In this document: positions 46,270 to 54,753 of the stretch, piece by piece
How positions within the stretch are numbered: position 1 is the stretch's first letter
How the letters are laid out: each line of letters begins with the position of its first letter
Assembly: GCA_963816685.1 (NCBI GenBank)
Contig: CAWFMB010000016.1
Span: forward strand, 310,001 to 374,000
DNA length: 64,000 nucleotides
From: CAVYUC01 sp963816685
GTDB taxonomy: Bacteria > Bacteroidota > Bacteroidia > Bacteroidales > Prolixibacteraceae
Direction of reading: 5' to 3'
The notes under the pieces: generated by a model
Told to the model about the DNA's origin: nothing
Database searches by the model: none
Seen by the model: only the letters and a program-made list of their open reading frames with translations
Translations under genes and position numbers: made by a program

Positions 46270-47467
46270 AGTTATAGATTATAATTCCTAAAATTCCTGA
46301 GACGGGTATTAAATAAACTACATTAATTTTAAATTTTAGTGAGGCAATTAATACCCCAATAAAAATAACTTCAGTTATCCAGTTTATGGCAATGCCTTTG
46401 GTTATGGTATAGGAAGCGGCAAAAATCATCCCAATAATGGCTGGTCGTAATCCTTTAAATAAAGCCTTAACAATATGAGATTGTTTAATGTAGCCAAGAA
46501 ACCGGGAAGTAAAAATTATCAGAAAACCGGGAGGTAGAAAAATTGCCAGAGTTGCCGTAATTGCCCCCCAAATTCCACCCACTTTATATCCAATAAATGT
46601 AGCGCTTATAAAAATTGGGCCCGGTGTAATCTGTCCCATTGCAATGGCATCTGCAAATTCTTTATTATTTAACCAATGTAAGCTATCCACAATAATTGTC
46701 TGAATGGTTGGGATAATGACGTAGCCTCCACCAAACAATGTAATACTCATTCCTGAAAAAGTAAATAATATATCTCGTTGTAATTTTATTTTCTCAGAAA
46801 TACTTCCATTTACAACGGAAGGTAATATCCAGATTAATAATAAAAATAATGCTATTGAAATAATGAACAGCATGAATTTCTCCCAGTTTAAACGCAACTT
46901 TTTCATGCTTTGCTTTTCATTTGATTTTATACTGTTTTTATATAAAATATATCCCAAAAGTGAGCCCAGAGTCATTATAAATAATGTAGTGAAAAACGAT
47001 TTGGCAAAAATTAATGTAACACCAGCTATTAAACATATAATTATTTGCCAAATATCTTTTATATGCTTTTTCGACATATTAAATGCAACACTGATAATAA
47101 TGGCAGATACTGCAGGGAGCACACCTAGAAAGAAGTTGGAGAGCACGAGTAAATCGCCGTATTCAAAATAAAAATAAGTTAGTGCCAGTATTAAAATAAA
47201 TGATGGTAATAAGATGGCGACCATACTTACAAGTGCTCCTTTTATTCCCCTAAGCCTGTACCCAAGATAAGCAACAACATTAAAAGCCACTGGACCGGGT
47301 AATATTGAAGCCAGAGATGTTCCATCCAGAATTTCTTCATCTTCAATTACCTTGTCGCGTTCAACAAGATTATTTTGCACAACTGAAATCAAAGCCATAA
47401 AACCTCCCCAGGAAATTGCTCCGATTTTCAAAAACGTAAAGAATAAGTATTTTAGTGACACCTTCAT
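46262..47467 (-). CDS. chrA: CHR-family (chromate/sulfate-type) transporter
   Basis: 401 residues with about 10-12 TM segments in two homologous halves. Each half has the CHR signature: 'GGFMALISVVQ'...'ILPGPVAFNVVAYLGYRLRG' and 'GGGYVIIPTIQ'...'ITPGPIFISATFIGYKVGG'. Known members export chromate, an analogue of sulfate. Here it lies inside a sulfate-handling glycan locus, 8 bases after a GH20 gene, and overlaps the sulfotransferase start, so sulfate or another oxyanion is a reasonable substrate guess. Confidence 0.88.
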   Translation of the reverse strand: MKVSLKYLFFTFLKIGAISWGGFMALISVVQNNLVERDKVIEDEEILDGTSLASILPGPVAFNVVAYLGYRLRGIKGALVSMVAILLPSFILILALTYFYFEYGDLLVLSNFFLGVLPAVSAIIISVAFNMSKKHIKDIWQIIICLIAGVTLIFAKSFFTTLFIMTLGSLLGYILYKNSIKSNEKQSMKKLRLNWEKFMLFIISIALFLLLIWILPSVVNGSISEKIKLQRDILFTFSGMSITLFGGGYVIIPTIQTIIVDSLHWLNNKEFADAIAMGQITPGPIFISATFIGYKVGGIWGAITATLAIFLPPGFLIIFTSRFLGYIKQSHIVKALFKGLRPAIIGMIFAASYTITKGIAINWITEVIFIGVLIASLKFKINVVYLIPVSGILGIIIYNYV

Positions 47468-47475
47468 TTATCGGT

Positions 47476-49020
47476 TCAATTTATTCCCTCCCCAACTGTT
47501 GTGTACTGTGTTTTAAACTCTTCAATGGTTTGGGATGTAACTTTCCCCCATGTTTTTTCGGCAACAATTGCCAAAGGCAGTTCATAATAAGGTTCGTACC
47601 AGGTATCCTCCTTCCCATTATTTGTATCGGTCCATAAACACATCTGGTATCCCAAAATGTTTGGGTTGGTTTTTGGCTGCCATTCTTCATAAATTTTTTG
47701 GGTATTAAAAACACCATAATCCCCTGGTTTACCCTCACCACCATAAGGCGTACAATATAATGCTTCAGGACCTTCCTCGCTAGAAATAATAACTTTATAA
47801 CCATCGTCTAAAATTTCTTGCTGTCGAGAGTAATTCCAGACGTGGATAATAATGTCTTTATCCGGTTGGATGCTGGTCTGGTTCATTCTTTTAGGTTCTT
47901 CCATTCCGGCATCAGGACTAAATCTCCACCAATTCCAGATGTGGGTGGTTTTTCCATAGCTTTTTACATGAGCATTCATCTCATTAATAAACTCAACAAA
48001 TACATCACCCGGATATTGGTAACCCTTTATATTCATCGCTTCCATTAATTCAGGGCAAGCATATTTATTGGCATCATATTGCCACTCGTCACCACCGATA
48101 TGAAATTCAGGAGAATCAAAAAGAGGGATCCATTCATCAAGCAAAGCTTTAAGCCACGAGCGTACTTCACGGCGAGTTATATCAACAGAGAATCCCCAAT
48201 TAACCTGATCTGAGTTTTCAAAATCTTCGGTTATTTTATGCCCCACTCTCATCGAAGGACAATTGAAAGCCAAATACGGATTGTACGAAGTATAAGACGC
48301 AGCATGCGCCGGCATTTCAATCTCTGGAATCAGGGTAATATGATATTTTGCTGCATAATCCTGAAGCCTCCGAACATCTTCTTTTGTATAGTTTTCGGTA
48401 GGGTGAGCCAATCCCGGGAATAAGTCACTTTTAAGCCTGAAAGCTTCAGCATCGGCAAAGTGAATATGTATAAAGTTCATTTTGAACCAAGCCAATTCAC
48501 GAATAACTTTTTCAAGGTATTCAACTTCAAAATAATCTCGCGCTACATCTATCATAAATCCTCTTCTCCCAAAAACAGGATAATCAATCCCAGTCCCTAT
48601 TTTAATTTTTAAATCTTGTTTAAAAGCTTGAAGCAAGGTTTGCATTCCGAAAAACAAACCATTAATTGTATTTGCATTAACAGTAATAATTTTTTCAACT
48701 GATATTGTATAACCTTCATTTCCGATGTTTTTAATGGAATTACCCAACGAAAAACAGATATCACCTTTTTCAGGCTCTCCTTTCTCAATCTCCAGTTTTT
48801 TACCCGAAACCAACTGCAAATCTTTTTGAAATTGTTCAATATCATTTTCTAATATGGAAAAATCTTTTTCATTATAAATTATCCTCGATTTATCTGACAA
48901 CTTAAAATACCCTTTGCCTGATTCCCATTCTTGAATATTTGGAATAACTAAGGGTTGTGCTGTTGTTAACTTCAATATTAAAACTAGTGCTATTACTAAA
49001 TATCTCTTTATCTGATTCAT
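47476..49020 (-). CDS. Glycoside hydrolase family 20, beta-N-acetylhexosaminidase-like
   Basis: 514 residues with a signal peptide ending near 'KLTTAQP'. An N-terminal GH20b alpha/beta domain (about 25-140) precedes the GH20 barrel. The catalytic Asp-Glu pair is D311-E312 in 'HIGGDEW'; 'HIHFADAEAFRL' and the Trp-rich 'HIWNWWRF' and 'QMCLWTD' line the sugar site. It should release terminal beta-linked GlcNAc, GalNAc or a sulfated form from glycans in the periplasm or at the surface. It is the fourth enzyme-type gene after SusD. Confidence 0.9.
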   Translation of the reverse strand: MNQIKRYLVIALVLILKLTTAQPLVIPNIQEWESGKGYFKLSDKSRIIYNEKDFSILENDIEQFQKDLQLVSGKKLEIEKGEPEKGDICFSLGNSIKNIGNEGYTISVEKIITVNANTINGLFFGMQTLLQAFKQDLKIKIGTGIDYPVFGRRGFMIDVARDYFEVEYLEKVIRELAWFKMNFIHIHFADAEAFRLKSDLFPGLAHPTENYTKEDVRRLQDYAAKYHITLIPEIEMPAHAASYTSYNPYLAFNCPSMRVGHKITEDFENSDQVNWGFSVDITRREVRSWLKALLDEWIPLFDSPEFHIGGDEWQYDANKYACPELMEAMNIKGYQYPGDVFVEFINEMNAHVKSYGKTTHIWNWWRFSPDAGMEEPKRMNQTSIQPDKDIIIHVWNYSRQQEILDDGYKVIISSEEGPEALYCTPYGGEGKPGDYGVFNTQKIYEEWQPKTNPNILGYQMCLWTDTNNGKEDTWYEPYYELPLAIVAEKTWGKVTSQTIEEFKTQYTTVGEGIN

Positions 49021-49085
49021 TGATTGTAAGTTAATTTTGATTATAGTTCAAACTTATGGTTTTGACCAGTGCGAATTTCACTCCC

Positions 49086-50075
49086 TTAATTAACTCCTTT
49101 TAACTGATCTATTTGGTTCAATAGTTTCTCTTTGTTTTCAACTGAGCATTTAATCCAGTTAGTGAAAAGAAAGCCATCTCCACCTTCCTTTCGAATTACT
49201 TTATCCCATTTCTCAATTCGCTCAAGATTTCCGCCAGGAGCTACCCAAACCTCAAAGCCAAAATCTGTTAGGCGTTGTAACAATCCTTCATGCACTAAGT
49301 CATAATCCCATATTATATGTGTCATGTCTTTTGGCAAATCCGGTTCGGCAGCCTTCATTTTATCTGCATGTACCTGAGCAATCACATCTCGGTTTTCATA
49401 GGCCGTATCATTCCAAACCACGGGCTGGAGCCCTTTGCTTTTTAAATAACTATGAAAAAAAGAAATGGTTTCTACATACTGAGCTAATGATCTATGATGG
49501 TCCTCATCCATGCCAATGTGAAAATAGTTTTGTGGCTTACAAACCTTAATAATTTCATCTATTATTTCTAAAGCAACCTGTCTGTATTCGTTCCTCATTC
49601 TTACAAAATTCTTCTCATCCCAGTGAGGATATAACCATTTATCGTGCATGTTTCTCCCACTTCTTGAAAAATTGAGCTTGGGAATAAAGTCTATGCCTAA
49701 TTCTCTGGCTCTATCTGCAAATTGTTTCAAGTCATCCATTGGCACACTATAATGCCGGGTCAATTCCGGATGCGAATTGTAGATTACCCCATCTCCAATA
49801 TCTAATATTACCGTATTAAAGCCCGATTCTTTCATTTGATCAAGAATTGCTAAACCTGTCTCAATCGAAAATGGAGGTTCTGTGGCTTTTCTTTTGTTCC
49901 ATGATGGATCATAATGCGTCATATGCAAAAGAAATGCTTTTACTTTAGGTTTTATTTCCTTTTGGTTTAAAGGATTATGAACCTCTTTTTCACTGGATAG
50001 TTGTACCCTTTCGGATGAATAAAAATTTAAGGATTGTGTTATTACAAATAAAGGAATATAAATAAGTGCATTCAT
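49086..50075 (-). CDS. GH20-like secreted hydrolase, single barrel
   Basis: 329 residues, signal-like N-terminus. It lacks the GH20b domain but keeps the barrel with the catalytic pair D190-E191 in 'HIGMDEDHH' and the loop 'GFNTVILDIGDGV'. 'QPVVWNDTAYENRD' and 'IIWDYDLVHEG' replace the usual Trp segments. It is a divergent hexosaminidase-like enzyme, so substrate or bond specificity may differ from the neighbouring GH20. Spacing of 65 bases to it suggests one transcript. Confidence 0.75.
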   Translation of the reverse strand: MNALIYIPLFVITQSLNFYSSERVQLSSEKEVHNPLNQKEIKPKVKAFLLHMTHYDPSWNKRKATEPPFSIETGLAILDQMKESGFNTVILDIGDGVIYNSHPELTRHYSVPMDDLKQFADRARELGIDFIPKLNFSRSGRNMHDKWLYPHWDEKNFVRMRNEYRQVALEIIDEIIKVCKPQNYFHIGMDEDHHRSLAQYVETISFFHSYLKSKGLQPVVWNDTAYENRDVIAQVHADKMKAAEPDLPKDMTHIIWDYDLVHEGLLQRLTDFGFEVWVAPGGNLERIEKWDKVIRKEGGDGFLFTNWIKCSVENKEKLLNQIDQLKGVN

Positions 50076-50143
50076 ATCAATCTATTTTTTATTAATTATT
50101 TAATTCGATTTATTATTCCATATTAGCTAATGAGGAATTGTAT

Positions 50144-51286
50144 TTACTCTTTCTTATTTGTATTATCGAAGTGCCTCGGACTTTTGCCAGAAGTAATTTC
50201 TTCCGCAATCTCAATAAACGGTTTGTTAAACCAATGATCAAAATAACCTTTTATGGAATGGATGGCTATTCGTTCATAAGAATTATATTTAACAAAGATT
50301 TTTTCAGCAGCATCCAGGTCACTTTCAAAACAGTTAAAACGTGTGGAGTCGTTTTCAGAAACAATTTCCTCATAATAGGTTTCATCGGCAGAACCAGGCC
50401 ACATATTTCTTAAATTATTAGTTTCAACTCCAATTACTACTTTTTGACTACCTTCAATTTCATCTGCCCATCGGAGCAACGTTTCACCCCGTTCCTGGAA
50501 AACCTCAGGGAAATTCACATAATCCATAAAACTGGCATGGTTTGTAACAGAAAGCAGATGCCTTCCAACTGTATCAAGAAGTCCATTATACTCGACCGTT
50601 TTTTGGGTAATATAGGAAGGTTTATATGTTTGTGAAAACACAAAAGTACGAGCACCTATTTTTTTGAGTGTATCGTTCCAAAGGGTTACCCTTTCGGTGG
50701 CTGCTTTGCAAAATTCTATCAAAGGGACAAATAATTCCTGTGTATTCGGTTCCTGGTCGCATTGCGTACCAAGGAAACCTGAATCCGGGTATTTTAGGTT
50801 AAAATCACCATATGCATCTATTATTTTCTGAGCTGCATAAATATGTTCACCTTCCTGAAAATTACCCATTGAATCGGGTTTGTTAAAAAGAAAAAACAAT
50901 CCCCAAATATTGATTCCTGATGTGTTGGCCTTTCTTATAAATGCAGCTAGCTCATCCTGATTCTCAAGTTGACCATTTTGTAATGATTCACTTGAAAACC
51001 ATACGTCATTGTATAAATATATTGTATTGATTGATTTGTTTATACAAAAATCAATTACAAGATCCTGTATCCCTTTATAATTATTCCAAAATCGCTGTTT
51101 CCCCAATTCAGCAGCCAAAGGATTTTCAGGATCTGAAGCATCCCATATTTTTGGTGTTACACTCCACAGCCAAACAGCCCTTTTAATTGGTTTATCAAGG
51201 ACATCCCAGTCTTTGTGTGCTGTGTTCTGTCCATTTATTTGAAAGGTGATAAACAAAAACAGTATGATGTAATATTTAACTTTCAT
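50144..51286 (-). CDS. Secreted protein of unknown function in the SusCD locus
   Basis: 380 residues from the ATG at 51286, with signal peptide 'MKVKYYIILFLFITFQINGQ'. The fold looks like an alpha/beta barrel ('INTIYLYNDVWF', 'GINIWGLFFLFNKPD', 'SGFLGTQCDQEPNTQE'), and acidic residues in 'CDQEPN' and 'VIGVETNN' could be catalytic. No family was recognised. Position among hydrolases suggests a carbohydrate-active protein. Confidence 0.65.
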   Translation of the reverse strand: MKVKYYIILFLFITFQINGQNTAHKDWDVLDKPIKRAVWLWSVTPKIWDASDPENPLAAELGKQRFWNNYKGIQDLVIDFCINKSINTIYLYNDVWFSSESLQNGQLENQDELAAFIRKANTSGINIWGLFFLFNKPDSMGNFQEGEHIYAAQKIIDAYGDFNLKYPDSGFLGTQCDQEPNTQELFVPLIEFCKAATERVTLWNDTLKKIGARTFVFSQTYKPSYITQKTVEYNGLLDTVGRHLLSVTNHASFMDYVNFPEVFQERGETLLRWADEIEGSQKVVIGVETNNLRNMWPGSADETYYEEIVSENDSTRFNCFESDLDAAEKIFVKYNSYERIAIHSIKGYFDHWFNKPFIEIAEEITSGKSPRHFDNTNKKE

Positions 51287-51357
51287 TGTTTTATTTTTTA
51301 TTTCATTCATCCTCATTTAAAATTCTTCAATTTTAAAATTAGGCTGCATTCTACTGC

Positions 51358-51640
51358 TCACCAAAAATTATCCTGCCTATCTTCAGGAGAGAATCCAAAT
51401 TCTTTGATTAAGCCTGCCCCTTAACTCGTCTCCATTTGAAGTAATACATGATATATTCAAATCTTTTAGTTCTGCTTTAAGAGCTTTCGCAATGGTTGTT
51501 TTTCCATAACCTGGTCTTCCGAACAACCAGATAATTTTCCCTTTGTCCTTCGCAGTCAGTTGATTGGGTTTTGTTGTAAAACTGCCAGGGTAAATTATCT
51601 TTTTATTTCCTATTTTTTTCTTGTATTTCCCTCGATTCAA
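51358..51640 (-). pseudogene. APS kinase (CysC) fragment
   Basis: About 85 residues in frame, then a shift. The P-loop reads 'IIWLFGRPGYGKTTIAKAL', matching APS kinase 'LTGLPGSGKTT', and 'NGDELRGRLNQ' matches the D-G-D-x-x-R-x-x-L-N box. After LNQ the frame breaks; in the next frame 'KEFGFSPEDRQDNF' continues the family motif and then stops. Only about half of the normal 180-200 residues is present. APS kinase makes PAPS, the donor needed by the nearby sulfotransferase, so the loss is notable. It starts 1 base after the arylsulfotransferase stop. Confidence 0.8.
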
Positions 51641-51641
51641 T

Positions 51642-53150
51642 CTATTTTACATAATTGGTTTCATACAATTCCGGGATATATTGTGCCCTATAGGAAGAAT
51701 ATTCTAAGGGCAGAGTCCCTAAAACCTCTCCATTTTTATTGGTGAACAAAATCTTGTTGTTGTTGGTACTGCAAAACATTACAAGACTATCGTTAATATA
51801 TTCAGAACTCCCTTGAGATTTTGTTATGTATACAGAAGGAAAAATGACTTCGTTAACTAAATCAACTTTCTTATTTATTTCATCAATTTTAAAAGTAAGC
51901 TGACGCGATTTAAATTCCTTTTCACTCCCCTCATACATTTTTCTAAACCTACCCGCTTTTTTGAGTTCTTTAACAAGTCCGGGTTTTACTAATATATTCC
52001 CGTTATCGAGTAATACAAGGTTCCCATTTTTATTGATTCGAATATTATGTTGCCCACAAAATTTCAAACTATCAGCTAATCCAAAGTCACCATCTTCTCC
52101 TCCAAGTTTCCAAATAATTTTCCCCGTTTCTTTATCCACCTTCCATATCTGGCTAATGTTACGAAACGAGATGATAAAATTCCCAATGGAGTCCTGGCAC
52201 AAAGCATTTGCATGTAACCAATCTTCTTTTTCATTTAAAACATTAGAGTATTCAACAGGATTCATAACATCGAAAACCGACCATTTCCAAAGAATGTTAT
52301 CCTGTTTATCCATAACCAGTATCCCATCCCCTCGAACTGTATCATTAATATTTCCACCAATTCCAGACAAATTTACTTCCCTTCTATCGTAGGTTAAGAT
52401 TACAACATTTCCATCTTCGTCGTAATTTATTTCATGATGAAAAATAAGATCACTTCCCAGTTCATCTGAGTCATAATGCCACAACAATTGTCCAAACAAA
52501 TCAATTTCGGCAATTTGTCTTCCACTTGAAAACTTTAAAGTATCATCACTTAAAATGGTAAGAAAAGTGGATTCTTTTGTAAATTTTGAGACCTTAATAT
52601 TGAATGGTGTATTTTTATACCAAACTAATTCTCCCTTATTATTTACAATGTACAAGTAGCCAGGTTGAGTGCGACTATGGAAATGTATATAACCATCAAA
52701 ATTTGTTTTGCAAAAACTATCAGGCTGAGCATAATATGGTATCCAGGGGGGTAGTCGATTGGTTGTAAATTCGTAAGTATTACTGAAAGTTTTACAAACC
52801 TCATTCTGAATCACGACATTAAATTTGTATTTAGTATCCGGCTTTAAATTAACAATCATTAATTCATGATTTTTCATATTCTCGCATAAAGGAGAATAAT
52901 GAAAGAGAGAATCAGCAGGTGTCGAATCGCTTATGTTGGCTTCCCAATAGCGAATATAAGAATCCAACTTTTTTGCTGTTTCTACTTTAAATATTACCCT
53001 GAGAACATTTAAATCTAATGATGAAATTATTTCAATGGTTCCGATATCGTGCGCATCAACACATTCTCCCTCCCATTGTTTACTTCCGGTATTGGTGCAA
53101 TTACTAAAAATAAAAGCCAAAAAACACAATATCGTGATGTTAATTCTCAT
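51642..53150 (-). CDS. Arylsulfate sulfotransferase (ASST)-like lipoprotein
   Basis: 502 residues with a lipobox 'LAFIFSNC'. An N-terminal Ig-like domain (about 35-135) precedes a beta-propeller with repeated 'G-x-L-x-W/L' blades ('KGELVWYKN', 'FGQLLWHYD', 'DNILWKWS', 'TGKIIWKLGG'). His motifs of the family are visible: 'FHHEINYDEDGN', 'DWLHANAL' and 'FCGQHNIR'. ASST enzymes move sulfate between phenolic or sugar acceptors without PAPS. It is the first gene after SusD, so it is likely surface- or periplasm-exposed and central to the locus. Confidence 0.82.
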   Translation of the reverse strand: MRINITILCFLAFIFSNCTNTGSKQWEGECVDAHDIGTIEIISSLDLNVLRVIFKVETAKKLDSYIRYWEANISDSTPADSLFHYSPLCENMKNHELMIVNLKPDTKYKFNVVIQNEVCKTFSNTYEFTTNRLPPWIPYYAQPDSFCKTNFDGYIHFHSRTQPGYLYIVNNKGELVWYKNTPFNIKVSKFTKESTFLTILSDDTLKFSSGRQIAEIDLFGQLLWHYDSDELGSDLIFHHEINYDEDGNVVILTYDRREVNLSGIGGNINDTVRGDGILVMDKQDNILWKWSVFDVMNPVEYSNVLNEKEDWLHANALCQDSIGNFIISFRNISQIWKVDKETGKIIWKLGGEDGDFGLADSLKFCGQHNIRINKNGNLVLLDNGNILVKPGLVKELKKAGRFRKMYEGSEKEFKSRQLTFKIDEINKKVDLVNEVIFPSVYITKSQGSSEYINDSLVMFCSTNNNKILFTNKNGEVLGTLPLEYSSYRAQYIPELYETNYVK

Positions 53151-53208
53151 TCAACTCAAGTTAATTCCCTATAAGATTTTAATGTCCTTCAAGGATTTTT
53201 AATTCATA

Positions 53209-54714
53209 CTAGAAATTAGATACAGCATTTACAGGATTTGGTGTCATATTAGGATTTAAGTCCAACTCTTTCCTTGGGATAGGATATAACCTGTACATTT
53301 CAGTCACATTTGTAGGATTAGGATATCCCCTTGCTTTTAAATATGCGTTTATTTTTTCTTCAAACACATCGTGCCTAATCAAATCATCTCTCCTGTGACC
53401 TTCCCCTGCCAACTCAATTGCCCGTTCCAGGAGAACAGCCTCCGCAAATTGAGCTTTTGACAAGCCAGATGCTAAATCAGTAATACCTGCACGAGCTCTA
53501 ACCTCATTAATTGCATCATATGCAGCTGCATTCGGACCATTGTTAAGTTCATTTTCCACATCTGCTTTTAGAAGCAGTACATCGGCATAACGATAAATCG
53601 GAACATTAAGCTTTGACCTACCATAGGATGCCCATATATTATCGGGAGCTGTAACATCGCGGTTAAATGCGCTAAATTTGCGAAGAATAGCAAATCCTAC
53701 CCAGTTAATTGCCGAACCATAATTTTGCACATATTCATAATATGCTCCTGAAAGGTCATCAAGAATTACATCTTTCCTTTTGTCATTTTCATCCATTGCG
53801 TAATATATTTCTTTAGGAATACCTACATTAGCCCAACCTAAATCATAACCCCATGGAGAAAACCATTTTATGTGGTGGTTAGATGCTACATTGTAATCAT
53901 CACCCTGGGACATTACTATAAATATAAATTCATTGTCTTTGCGTCTTGACTCCATCCATAATTCGCCATATGTACCTTCGGTATACAAATCGTACACATC
54001 CAATCCAATAATTGCATCAAGAGCTGTTTTTGCCTCTGCGTACTTTTTCTGTCGTAATAGGACCTGAGCAAGCATATTATATGCCGCTCCCTTGGTAGCT
54101 CTTCCTATTTCTGCATCATAAGATTTAGGTAAATTTGCAATTGCAGTAGCAAGATCCGCCTCAATCTGAGCATATACCTCGCCAACGGGATTTCTGGCTG
54201 GAAGGAGAGAAGCATCTTTAACAGGCTCCAGGATTAAGGGCACATCTCCAAAAAAACCTGTCATATCCGTATAAGCAAGACATCTGAGGAACAAAGCTTC
54301 GGCAAGAAGCCTTGTTTTTACAGCAGCATCTTCGAATTCTTGATCATCCATTTTACCAATCAAATCCAGTGCTGTATTGGCACGGCCCACAAGCCTGTAT
54401 GCATCACTCCAAATGGTCCAGCCTGCATTTTCATTCCATTTAAATTGATCTATACTTATACCTTCAATTCTATCACCAACCATTACGTCAGTAGCTGCAT
54501 CCTGCAAATTATGCCAATCTCTGGCATAATATTGCCAGCCGTTACCAAGAAGAGAGGAATAACAGCCATCAATCAGGGCAAAAGCATCCTTTTCGCTAAC
54601 AAGTGTCGATTCGGAAAGGCTGCCTTTTAATTCTTCTGTCAAATCATTGCTACACGAGTGATTAAAGCCAAGTGCAACTAAAACGCTTAATAATAAGAAT
54701 ATAAATCTTTTCAT
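53209..54714 (-). CDS. susD: SusD/RagB-family glycan-binding lipoprotein
   Basis: 501 residues with lipobox 'LGFNHSC'. The N-terminal 'SESTLVSEKDAFALIDGCYSSLLG' and C-terminal 'ERAIELAGEGHRRDDLIRHDVFEEKINAYLKARGYPNPTNVTEMYRLYPIPRKELDLNPN' are SusD hallmarks. It lids the SusC channel and captures oligosaccharides at the cell surface. It lies 39 bases after susC. Confidence 0.96.
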   Translation of the reverse strand: MKRFIFLLLSVLVALGFNHSCSNDLTEELKGSLSESTLVSEKDAFALIDGCYSSLLGNGWQYYARDWHNLQDAATDVMVGDRIEGISIDQFKWNENAGWTIWSDAYRLVGRANTALDLIGKMDDQEFEDAAVKTRLLAEALFLRCLAYTDMTGFFGDVPLILEPVKDASLLPARNPVGEVYAQIEADLATAIANLPKSYDAEIGRATKGAAYNMLAQVLLRQKKYAEAKTALDAIIGLDVYDLYTEGTYGELWMESRRKDNEFIFIVMSQGDDYNVASNHHIKWFSPWGYDLGWANVGIPKEIYYAMDENDKRKDVILDDLSGAYYEYVQNYGSAINWVGFAILRKFSAFNRDVTAPDNIWASYGRSKLNVPIYRYADVLLLKADVENELNNGPNAAAYDAINEVRARAGITDLASGLSKAQFAEAVLLERAIELAGEGHRRDDLIRHDVFEEKINAYLKARGYPNPTNVTEMYRLYPIPRKELDLNPNMTPNPVNAVSNF

Positions 54715-54753
54715 TTTATTTTTTTTTAATCTAAATCAAATAATAGTTAGTCA

